This document shows positions 12,750-24,000 of a stretch of DNA of 64,000 nt, piece after piece. The stretch covers positions 1,364,001 through 1,428,000 of the forward strand of contig CAMDTW010000642.1 in the NCBI GenBank assembly GCA_945910005.1, written 5' to 3'. The notes beneath the pieces are model-generated. The model saw nothing but the letters and a program-made list of their open reading frames with translations, did no database searches and was not told the DNA's origin. Source of the DNA: Isoperla grammatica. Its lineage: Eukaryota > Arthropoda > Insecta > Plecoptera > Perlodidae. A program made the translations under genes and the position numbers. The stretch's first letter is position 1. Every line of letters begins with the position of its first letter.

Positions 12750-13400
12750 TCTGATACGTTGCATGTAGGGGCTTCTACGTCACTGACTTAGCGCAGGGTT
12801 TATCAAGTACAGTCACCGTCACAAGCAAGGAAACATGCGTTGTCCTCATACGTTGCATGTAGTGGCTTCTATGTCACTGACTTAGCGCAGGGTTTATCAA
12901 GTACAGTCACCGTCACAAGCGAGGAAACATGCGTTGTCCTGATACGTTGCATGTAGTGGCTTCTATGTCACTGACTTAGCGCAGGTTTTATCAAGTACAG
13001 TCACCGTCACTAGCGAGGAAACATTCGTTGTCCTGATATGTTGCATTAAGTGGCTTATATGTCACTGACTTAGCGCAGGGTTTATCAAGTACAGTCAACG
13101 TCACAAGCGAGAAAACATGCGTTGTCCTGATACGTTGCATGTAGTGGCTTTCATGTCACTGACTTAGCGCAGGGTTTATCAAGTACAGTCACCGTCACAA
13201 GCGACGAAACATGCGTTGTCGTCATATGTTGCATGTAGTGGCTTTCATGTCACTGACTTAGCGCAGGGTTTATCAAGTTCAGTCACCGTCACAACCAAGG
13301 AAACATGCGTTGTCCTGACACGTTGCATGTAGTGGCTTCTATAACACTGACTTAGCGCAGGGTTTATCAAGTACAGTCACCGTCACAAGCGAGGTACATG
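12750..13400 (+). repeat. Type-B monomer block, equivalent to 20.32-20.96 kb
   Basis: Seven monomers carry the order GTTCTGATACG with TAGGGG, then GGTTTTATC, AACATTCGTTG with GCATTAAG, CAACGTC, GCGACG with GTCGTCATATG, AAGTTCAG with CAACCAAGG, and GACACGTTG with CTATAACAC. The same order recurs at about 20,320-20,960 and 48,430-49,070, and in shortened form at 25.8, 31.3, 38.9 and 54.5 kb. GACACGTTG lies at 13,317 here and 20,894 there. Confidence 0.8.
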
Positions 13401-14249
13401 CGTTGTCCTCATACGTTGCAAGTTGTGGCCTTCATGTCACTGACTTAGGGCAGGGTTTATCAAGTACAGTGACCGTCACAAGCGAGGAAACCTGCGTTGT
13501 CCTGATACGTTGCATATAGTAGCTTTTATGTCACTGACTTATTGCAGGGTTTATCAAGTACAGTCACCGTCACAAGCAAGGAAACATGCGTTGTCCTGAT
13601 ATGTTCATGTAGTGGCTTTTAAGTCACTGACTTAGCGCAGGGTTTATCAAGTACAGTCACCGTCACAAGCAAGGAAACATGCGTTGTCCTCATACGTTGC
13701 ATGTAGTGGCTTTCATGTCACTGACTTAGCGCAGGGTTTATCAAGTACAGTCACCGTCACAAGCAAGGAAACATGCGTTGTCTTCATACGTTGCATGTAG
13801 TGGCTTCTATGTCACTGACTTAGCGCAGGGTTTATCAAGTACAGTCACCGTCACAAGCAAGGAAACATGCGTGTTCCTGATACGTTGCATGTAGTGGCTT
13901 CTTTGTCACTGACTTAGCGCAGGGTTTATCAAGTACAGTCACCGTCACAAGCAAGGAAACATGCGTTGTCCTGATATGTTGCATGTAGTGGCTTCTATGT
14001 CACTGACTTAGCGCAGGGTTTATAAAGTACAGTCACCGTCACACGCGAGGAAACATGCGTTGTCCTCATATGTTGCATGTAGTGGCTTCTATGTCACTGA
14101 CTTAGCGCAGGGTTTATCAAGTACAGTCACCGTCACACTAGAGAAAACATGCGTTGTCCTGATACGTTGCATGTAGTGGCTTTCATGTCACTGACTTAGC
14201 GCAGGGTTTATTGAGTACAGTCACCGTCACAAGCAAGGAAACATGCGTT

Positions 14250-15620
14250 GTCCTGATACGTTGCATGTAGTGGCTTCTATGTCACTGACTAAGCGCAGGG
14301 TTTATCAAGTACAGTCACCGTCACAAGCAAGGAAACATGCGTTGTCCTGATATGTTGCATGAAGTAGCTTCTAAGTCACTGACTTAGCGCAGGGTTTATC
14401 AAGTACAGTCACCCTCACAATAGAGTAACATGCGTTGTCCTGATATGTTGCATGTAGTGGCTTCTATGTCACTGACTAAGCGCAGGGTTTATCAAGCAAG
14501 GAAACATGCGTTGTCCTGATATGTTGCATGTAGTGGCTTCTATGTCATTGACTTAGCGCAGGGTTTATCAAGTACAGTCACCGTCACAAGCGAGGAAACA
14601 TTCGTTGTCCTCATACGTTGCATGTAGTGGCTTCTGTGTCACTGACTTAGCGCAGGGTTTATCAAGTACAGTCACCGTCACAAGCGAGGAAACATGCGTT
14701 GTCCTGATATGTTGCATGAAGTTGCTTCTATGTCACTGACTTAGCGCAGGGTTTATCAAGTACAGTCCCCGTCACAAGCGAGGAAACATGCGTTGTCCTC
14801 ATTCGTTGCATTTAGTGGCTTCTATGTCACTGACTTAGCGCAGGGTTTATGAAGTACAGTCACCGTCACAAGCGAGGAAACATGCGTTATCCTGATACGT
14901 TGCATGAAGTGGCTTCTATGTCACTGACTTAGCGCAGGGTTTATCAAGTACAGTCACCGTCACAATAGAGGAAACATGCGTTGTCCTGATATGTTGCATG
15001 AAGTGGCTTCTATGTCACTGACTAAGCGCAGGGTTTATCAAGTACAGTCACCGTTACAAGCAAGGAAACATGAGTCGTCCTGGTATGTTGCATGAAGTGG
15101 CTTCTATGTCACTGACTTAGCGCAGGGTTGCTTAAGTACAGTCACCGCCACAAGCAAGGAAACATGCGTTGTCCTGATACGTTGCATGTAGTGGCTTATA
15201 TGTCACTGACTAAGCGCAGGGTTTATCAAGTACAGTCACCGTCACACGCAAGGAAACATGCGTTGTCCTCATATGTTGCATGAAGTGGCTTCTATGTCAC
15301 TGACTTAGCGCAGGGTTTATTGAGTACAGTCACCGTCACAAGCAAGGAAACATGCGTTGTCCTGATACGTTGCATGTAGTGGCTTCTATGTCACTGACTT
15401 AGCGCAGGGTTTATCAATTACAGTCACCATCACAAGCAAGGAAACATGCGTTGTCCTGATATGTTGCATGAAGTAGCTTCTAAGTCACTGACTTAGCGCA
15501 GGGTTTATCAAGTACAGTCACCCTCACAATAGAGTAACATGCGTTGTCCTGATATGTTGCATGTAGTGGCTTCTATGTCACTGACTAAGCGCAGGGTTTA
15601 TCAAGTACAGTCACCGTCAC
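14250..15620 (+). repeat. Internal 12-monomer duplication
   Basis: The run GAAGTAGCTTCTAAG, then ACCCTCACAATAGAGTAACATG, occurs at about 14,360-14,432 and again at 15,469-15,541. The rare ACCCTCACAATAGAG string lies at 14,411 and 15,520, 1,109 bp apart. That equals 12 monomers (1,128 bp) less an 18-bp deletion and one further base. Each copy continues with the same CTAAGCGCAGGG monomer. Confidence 0.75.
14455..14530 (+). repeat. 76-bp monomer with an 18-bp deletion
   Basis: Monomer start TAGTGG at 14,455 is followed by the next at 14,531, so the unit is 76 bp. The sequence reads TTTATCAAGCAAGG where other monomers have 18 extra bases between ATCAAG and CAAGG. The lost piece is bordered by CAAG on both sides (ATCAAG and CACAAG), which fits slippage or a microhomology-mediated deletion. 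Confidence 0.88.
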
Positions 15621-17755
15621 AAGCAAGGAAACATGCGTTATCCTCATACGTTGCATGTAGTGGCTTCTATGTCACTGACTTAGCGCAGGGTTTATCAAGT
15701 ACAGTCACCGTCACAAGCAAGGAAACATGCGTTGTCCTGATATGTTGCATGAAGTGGCTTCTATGTCACTGACTTTGCGCAGGGTTTATCAAGTACAGTC
15801 ACCGTCACAAGCAAGAAAACATGCGTTGTCCTGATATGTTGCATGTAGTGGCTTCTATGTCACTGACTTAGCGCAGGGTTTATCAAGTACAGTCACCGTC
15901 ACAAGCGAGGAAACATGCGTTGTCCTCATACGTTGCATGTAGTGGCTTCTATGTCACTGACTTAGCGCAGGGTTTATCAAGTACAGTCACCGTCACAAGC
16001 AAGGAAACATGCGTTGTCCTGATATGTTGCATGTTGTGGCTTCTAAGTCACTGACTTAGCGCAGGGTTTATCAAGTTCAGTCGCCGTCACAATAGAGGAA
16101 ACCTGGGTTGTCCTGATATGTTGCATGAAGTGGCTTCTATGTCACTGACCTAGAGCAGGGTTTATCAAGTACAGTCACCGTCACAATAGAGGAAACATGC
16201 GTTGTCCTGATATGTTGCATGTAGTGGCTTTCATGTCACTGACTGAGCGCAGGGTTTATCAAGTACAGTCACCGTCACATGCAAGGAAACATGCGTTGTC
16301 CTGATATGTTGCATGTAGTGGCTTCTATGTCACTGACTAAGCGCAGGGTTTATCAAGTACAGTCACCGTCACACTAGAGAAAACATGCGTTGTCCTGATA
16401 CGTTGCATGTAGTGGCTTTCATGTCACTGACTTAGCGCAGGGTTTATCAAGTTCAGTCACCGTCACAAGCGAGGAAACATGCGTTGTTCTGATATGTTGC
16501 ATGTAGTGGCTTCTATTTCACTGACTTAGCCCAGGGTTTATCAAGTACAGTCACCGTCACAATAGAGGAAACATGCGTCGTCCTGATACGTTCTATGTAG
16601 TGGCTTCTATGTAACTGACTTAGTGCAGGGTTTATCAAGTACAGTCACCGTCACAAGCAAGTAAACATGCGTTGTGCTGATACGCTGCATGTAGTGGCTT
16701 TCATGTCACTGACTTAGCGCAGGGTTTATCAAGTACAGTCACCGTCACAAGCAAGGAAACATGCATTGTCCTGATACGTTTCATGTAGTGGCTTCTATGT
16801 CACTGACTTAGCGCAGGGTTTATCAAGTACAGTCACCGTCACAATAGAGAAAACATGCGTTTTCCTGATACGTTGCATGTAGTGGCTTCTATGTCACTGA
16901 CTTAGCGCAGGGTTTATCAAGTACAGTCACCTTCACAAGTGAGGAAACATGAGTTGTCCTCATATTTTGCATGAAGTGGCTTTCATGTCACTGACTTAGC
17001 GCAGGGTTTATCAAGTACAGTCACCTTCACAAGCGAGGAAACATGCGTTGTTCTCATATGTTGCATGAAGTGACTTTCATGTCACTGACTTAGCGCAGGG
17101 TTTATCAAGTACAGTCACCGTCACAAGCGAGGAAACATGCGTTGTCCTCATACGTTGCATGTAGTGGCTTCTATGTCACTTACTTAGCCAGGGTTTATCA
17201 AGTACAGTCACCTTCACAAGCGAGGAAACATGCGTTGTTCTCATATGTTGCATGAAGTGGCTTTCATGTCACTGACTTAGCGCAGGGTTTATCAAGTACA
17301 GTCACCGTCACAAGCGAGGTAACATGCGTTGTTCTCATATGATGCATGAAGTGGCTTTCATGTCACTGACTTAGCGCAGGGTTTATCAAGTACAGTCACC
17401 GTCACAAGCAAGGAAACATGCGTTGTCCTGATATGTTGCATGTAGTAGCTTCTATGTCACTGACTAAGCGCAGAGTTTATAAAGTACAGTCACCGTCACA
17501 AGCAAGGAAACATGCGTTGTCCTGATATGTTGCATGTAGTGGCCTTCATGTCACTGACTTAGCGCAAGGTTTATCAAGTAAAGTCACCGTCACAAGCAAG
17601 GAAACATGCGTTGTCCTGATATGTTGCATGTAGTGGCTTCTAAGTCACTGACTTAGCGCAGAGTTTATCAAGTACAGTCACCGTCACAAGCAAGGAAACA
17701 TGCGTTGTCCTCATACGTTGCATGTAGTGGCTTCTATGTCACTGACTTAGCGCAA

Positions 17756-17785
17756 AGTTTATCAAGTACACCGTAACAAGCAAGG
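17756..17785 (+). repeat. Monomer with a 4-bp deletion
   Basis: AAGTACACCGTAACAAGC stands where other monomers read AAGTACAGTCACCGTCACAAGC, so GTCA (or an equivalent 4 bp within the CAGTCACC run) is lost. A repeated CA at both edges could explain slippage. Confidence 0.8.
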
Positions 17786-18312
17786 AAACATGCGTTGTCC
17801 TGATATGTTGCATATAGTGGCTTCTATGTCACTGACTTAGCGCAGGGTTTATCAAGTACAGTCACCGTCACAATAGAGAAAACATGCGTTGTCCTCATAC
17901 GTTGCATGTAGTGGCTTCTATGTCACTGACTTAGCTCAGGGTTTATCAAGTACAGTCACCGTCACAAGCGAGGAAACATGCGTTGTTAAGATATGTTGCA
18001 TGTAGTAGCTTTCATGTCACTGACTAAGCGCAGGGTTTATCAAGTTCAGTCACCGTCACAAGCAAGGAAACATGCGTTGTCCTGATATGTTGCATGTAGT
18101 GGCTTTTATGTCACTGACTTAGAGAAGGGTTTATTAAGTACAATCACCGTCACAAGCAAGGAAACATGCGTTGTCCTGATATGTTGCATGAAGTTGCTTT
18201 AATGTAACTGACTTAGCGCAGGGTTTATCAAGAAGAGTCACCGTCACAAGCAAGGAAACATGCGTTGTCCTCATACGTTGCATGTAGTGGCTTCTATGTC
18301 ACTGACTTAGCG

Positions 18313-21005
18313 CAGGGTTTATCAAGTACAGTCACCGTCACAATAGAGAAAACATGCGTTGTCCTGATACGTTGCATGTAGTGGCTTCTATGTCACTGAC
18401 TTAGCGCAGGGTTTATCAAGTACAGTCACAGTCACAAGCAAGGAAACATGCGTTGTCCTCATACGTTGCCTGTAGTGGCTTCTATGTCACTGACCTAGCG
18501 CAGGGTTTATCAAGTACAGTCACCGTCACAAGCAAGGAAACATGAGTTGTCCTAATATGTTGCATGTATTGGCTTCTATGTAACTGATTTAGCGCAGGGT
18601 TTATCAAGTACAGTCACCGTCACAAGCAAGGAAACATGCAATATCCTGATATGTTGCATGTAGTGGCTTTCATTTCACTGACTTAGCGCAGGTTTTATCA
18701 TGTACAGTCACCGTCACAAGCAAGGAAACATGCGTTGTTCTGATACGTTGCATGTAGGGGCTTCTATGTCACTAACTTAGCGCAGGGTTTAACAAGTACA
18801 GTCACCGTCACAAGCAAGAAAACATGCGTTGTCCTCATACGTTGCATGTAGTGGCTTCTATGTCACCGACTTAGCGCAGGGTTTATCAAGTACAGTCACC
18901 GTCACAAGCGAGAAAACATGCGTTGTCCTGATACGTTGCATGTAGTTGCTTCTTTGTCACTGACTTAGCGCAGGGTTTATCAAGTACAGTCACCGTCACA
19001 AGCGAGAAAACATGCGTTGTCCTGATATGTTGCATTATATGTCACTGAATTAGCGCAGGGTTTATCAAGTACAGTCAACGTCACAAGCGAGAAAACATGC
19101 GTTGTCCTGATACGTTGCATGTAGTGGCTTTCATGTCACTGACTTAGCGCAGGGTTAATCAAGTACAGTCACCGTCACAAGCGACGAAACATGCATTGTC
19201 CTCATATGTTCAAGTAGTGGCTTTCATGTCACTGACTTAGCGCAGGGTTTATCAAGTTCAGTCACCGTCACAACCAAGGAAACATGCGTTGTCCTGATAC
19301 GTTGCATGAAGTGGCTTCTATGTCACTGACTTAGCGCAGGGTTTATCAAGTACAGTCACCGTCACAAGCGAGGAAACATGCGTTGTCCTCATACGTTGCA
19401 TGTAGTGGCCTTCATGTCACTGACTTAGCGCAGGGTTTATCAAGTACAGTCACCGTCACAAGCAAGGAAACATGCGTTGTCCTCATATGTCGCATGCAGT
19501 GGCTTCTATGTCACTGACTTAGCGCAGGGTTTATCAAGTACAGTCACCGTCACAAGCAAGGAAACATGCGTTGTCTTGATATGTTGCATGTAGTGGCTTC
19601 TATGTCACTGACTTAGCGCAGGGTTTATCAAGTACAGTCACCGTCACAAGCAAGGAAACATGAGTTGTCCTGATATGTTGCATGTAGTGGCTTCTATGTC
19701 ACTGACTAAGCGCAAGGTTTATCAAGTACAGTCACCGTCACAATCGAGGAAACCTGCGTTGTCCTGATACGTTGCATATAGTGGCTTTCATGTCACTGAC
19801 TTAGCGCAGGGTTTATCAAGTACAGTCACCGTCACAAGCAAGAAAACATGCGTTGTCCTGATATGTTGCATGTAGTGGCTTCTTAGTCACTGACTTAGCG
19901 AAGGGTTTATCATGTACAGTAACCGTTACAAGCAAGGAAACATGCTTTGTCCTCATACGTTGCATGTAGTGGCTTCTATGTCACTGACTTAGCGCAAGGT
20001 TTATCAAGTACAGTCACCGTCACAAGCAAGGAAACATGCGTTGTCCTCATACGTTGCATGTAGTGGCTTTCATGTCACTGACTTAGCGCAGGGTTTATCA
20101 AGTACAGTCACCGTCATAAGCAAGGAAAAATGCGTTGTCCTGATATGTTGCATGTTGTGGCTTCTATGTCACTGACTAAGCGCAGGGTTTATTTAGTACA
20201 GTCACCGTCACAAGCAAGGAAACATGCGTTGTCCTGATATGTTGCATGTAGTGGCTTTTATGTCACTGACTTAGCGCAGGGTTTATCAAGTACAGTCACC
20301 GTCACAAGCAAGGAAACATGCGTTGTTCTGATACGTTGCATGTAGGGGCTTCTATGTCACTGACTTAGCGCAGGGTTTATCAAGTACAGTCCCCGTCACA
20401 AGCAAGGAAACATGCGTTGTCCTCATACGTTGCATGTAGTGGCTTCTATGTCACTGACTTAGCGCAGGGTTTATCAAGTACAGTCACCGTCACAAGCGAG
20501 GAAACATGCGTTGTCCTGATACGTTGCATGTAGTGGCTTCTATGTCACTGACTTAGCGCAGGTTTTATCAAGTACAGTCACCGTCACAAGCAAGGAAACA
20601 TTCGTTGTCCTGATATGTTGCATTAAGTGGCTTATATGTCACTGACTTAGCGCAGGGTTTATCAAGTACAGTCAACGTCACAAGCGAGAAAACATGCGTT
20701 GTCCTGATACGTTGCATGTAGTGGCTTTCATGTCACTGACTTAGCGCAGGGTTTATCAAGTACAGTCACCGTCACAAGCGACGAAACATGCGTTGTCGTA
20801 ATATGTTGCATGTAGTGGCTTTCATGTCACTGACTTAGCGCAGGGTTTATCAAGTTCAGTCACCGTCACAACCAAGGAAACATGCGTTGTCCTGACACGT
20901 TGCATGTAGTGGCTTCTATAACACTGACTTAGCGCAGGGTTTGTCAAGTACAGTCACCGTCACAAGCGAGGAAACATGCGTTGCCCTTATACGTTGCATG
21001 TAGTG
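18313..21005 (+). repeat. Type-B block, left copy of 46.41-49.11 kb
   Basis: The block shares a long ordered list of rare variants with 46,406-49,110: CACAGTCAC, GTTGCCTG (18,468 and 46,562), GCATGTATTGGC, GCAATATCC, TAACAAG, GTCACCGAC, TTCTTTGTC, GTCGCATGC (19,491 and 47,595), ATCGAGG, GTTTTTGA-type variants absent, and GACACG (20,894 and 48,998). The offset is 28,094 at first and 28,104 after a 9-bp and a 1-bp deletion in this copy near 19,036 and 19,206. Similarity ends near 21,005, where the next monomer differs (CTTCTATG here, CCTTCATG there). Confidence 0.82.
19025..19050 (+). repeat. Monomer with a 9-bp deletion across the unit start
   Basis: TTGCATTATATGTCAC replaces the TTGCATT-TAGTGGCTT-ATATGTCAC arrangement seen in the equivalent monomers at 24,466, 47,125 and 53,422. 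The loss removes the usual TAGTGGCTT start of the unit. TT lies at both edges. Confidence 0.85.
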
Positions 21006-24000
21006 GCTTCTATGTCACTGACTTAGCGCAAGGTTTATCAAGTACAGTCACCGTCACAAGCAAGGAAGCATGCGTTGTCCTCATACGTTGCATGTAGTGG
21101 CTTCTATGTCACTGACTTAGCGCAGGGTTTATCAAGTACAGTCACCGTCACAAGCGATGAAACATGTGTTGTCCTGATATGGTGCATGTAGTGGCTTTCA
21201 TGTCACTGACTTAGCGCAGGGTTTATCAAGGACAGTCACCTTCACAAGCAAGGAAACATGCGTTGTCCTCATACGTTACATGTAGTGGCTTCTGTGTCAC
21301 TGACTTAGCGCAGGGTTTATCAAGTACAGTAACCGTCACAAGCAAGAAAACATGCGTTGTCCTGATATGTTGCATGTAGTGGCTTCTATGTCACTGACTT
21401 AGCGCAGGGTTTATCAAGTACAGTCACCGTCGCAAGCAAGGAAACATGCGTTGTCCTGATATGATGCATGTAGTGGCTTCTATGTCATTGACTTAGCGCA
21501 GGGTTTATCAAGTACAGTCACCGTCACAAGCGAGGAAACATGCGTTGTCCTCATACGTTGCATGTAGTGGCTTCTGTGTCACTGACTTAGCGCAGGGTTT
21601 ATCAAGTACAGTCACCGTCACAAGCGAGGAAACATGCGTTGTCCTGATATGTTGCATGAAGTTGCTTCTATGTCACTGACTTAGCGCAGGGTTTATCAAG
21701 TACAGTCCCCATCACAAGCGAGGAAACATGCGTTGTCCTCATTCGTTGCATTTAGTGGCTTCTATGTCACTGACTTAGCGCAGGGTTTATCAAGTACAGT
21801 CACCATCACAAGCGAGGAAACATGCGTTATCCTGATACGTTGCATGTAGTGGCTTCTATGTCACTGACTTAGCGCAGGGTTTTTCAAGTACAGTGACCGT
21901 CACAATAGAGGAAACATGCGTTGTCCTGATATGTTGCATGAAGAGGCTTCTATGTCACGGACTAAGCGCAGGGTTTATCAAGTACAGTCACCGTCACAAG
22001 CAAGGAAACATGCGTTGTCCTGGTATGTTGCATGAAGTTGCTTCTATGTCACTGACTTAGCGCAGGGTTTATCAAGTACAGTCACCGTCACAAGCAAGGA
22101 AACATGCGTTGTCCTGATACGTTGCATGTAGTGGCTTATATGTCACTGACTAAGCGCAGGGTTTTTCAAGTACAGTCACCGTCACAAGCAAGGAAACATG
22201 CGTTGTCCTGATATGTTGCATGTAGTGGCTTCTATGTCACTGACTAAGCGCTGGGTTTATCAAGTACAGTCACCGTCACAAAAGAGGAAACATGCGTTGT
22301 CCTGATATGTTGCATGTAGTGGCTTCTAAATCACTGACTAAGCGCAGGGTTTATCAAGTACAGTCACCGTCACAAGCAAGGAAACATGCGTTGTCCTGAT
22401 ATGTTGCATGTAGTGGCTTCTATGTCACTGACTTAGCGCAGGGTTTATCAAGTTCAGTCACCGTCACAACCAAGGAAACATGCGTTGTCCTGATACGTTG
22501 CATGAAGTGGCTTCTATGTCACTGACTTAGCGCAGGGTTTATCAAGTACAGTCACCGTCACAAGCGAGGAAACATGCGTTGTCCTCATACGTTGCATGTA
22601 GTGGCCTTCATGTCACTGACTTAGCGCAGGGTTTATCAAGTACAGTCACCGTCACAAGCAAGGAAACATGCGTTGTCCTCATATGTCGCATGCAGTGGCT
22701 TCTATGTCACTGACTTAGCGCAGGGTTTATCAAGTACAGTCATGGTCACAAGCAAGGAAACATGCGTTGTCCTGATACGTTGCATGTAGTGGCTTATATG
22801 TCACTGACTAAGCGCAGGGTTTTTCAAGTACAGTCACCGTCACAAGCAAGGAAACATGCGTTGTCCTGATATGTTGCATGTAGTGGCTTCTATGTCACTG
22901 ACTAAGCGCTGGGTTTATCAAGTACAGTCACCGTCACAAAAGAGGAAACATGCGTTGTCCTGATATGTTGCATGTAGTGGCTTCTAAATCACTGACTAAG
23001 CGCAGGGTTTATCAAGTACAGTCACCGTCACAAGCAAGGAAACATGCGTTGTCCTGATATGTTGCATGTAGTGGCTTCTATGTCACTGACTTAGCGCAGG
23101 GTTAATCAAGTACAGTCACCGTCACAAGCAAGGAAACATGCGTTGTCCTCATACGTTGCATGTAGTGGCTTCTATGTCACTGACTTAGCGCAGGGTTTAT
23201 CAAGTACAGTCACCGTCACAAGCAAGGAAACATGCGTTACCCTCATATGTTGCATGATGTGGCTTCTATGTCACTGACTTAACGCAGGGTTTATTGAGAA
23301 CAGTCACCGTCACAAGCAAGGAAACATGCGTTGTCCTGATATGTTGCATGAAGTGGCTTCTATGTCACTGACTTAGCGCAGGGTTTATCAAGTACAGTCA
23401 CCGTCACAAGCAAGGAAACATGCGTTGTCCTGATATGTTGCATGTAGTGGCTTCTATGTCACTGACTTAGCGCAGGGTTTATCAAGTACAGTCACCGTCA
23501 CAAGCAAGGAAACATGAGTTGTCCTGATATGTAGCATGTAGTGGCTTTTATGTAACTGACTTAGCGCAGGGTTTATCAAGTACAGTCACCGTCACAAGCA
23601 AGTAAACATGCGTTGTCCTGATATGTTGCATGTAGTGGCTTTCATGTCACTGACCTAGCGCACGTTTTATCAAGTACAGTCACCGTCACAAGCAAGGAAA
23701 CATGCGTTGTTCTGATACGTTGCATGTAGGGGCTTCTATGTCACTGACTTAGCGCAGGGTTTATCAAGTACAGTCACCGTCACACTAGAGAAAACATGCG
23801 TTGTCCTGATACGTTGCATGTAGTGGCTTCTATGTCACTGCTTTGCGCAGGGTTTATCAAGTACAGTCACAGTCACAAGCAAGGAAACATGCGTTGTCCT
23901 CATACGTTGCCTGTAGTGGCTTCTATGTCACTGACTTAGCGCAGGGTTTATCAAGTACAGTCACCGTCACAAGCAAGGAAACATGAGTTGTCCTGATATG

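Larger units (their letters stand above)
13401..18312 (+). repeat. Diverged satellite stretch without a clean HOR copy
   Basis: The 94-bp monomer continues, but most monomers carry private changes and I cannot align the stretch end to end with another block. Parts resemble other places: 13.40-13.64 kb resembles 0.09-0.48 kb and 49.09-49.40 kb, and 17.6-18.0 kb resembles 45.7-46.0 kb (TAGCTCAGG at 17,934 and 45,934). It contains a 12-monomer internal duplication and 18-bp and 4-bp deletions. No gene or foreign insertion is visible. Confidence 0.7.
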
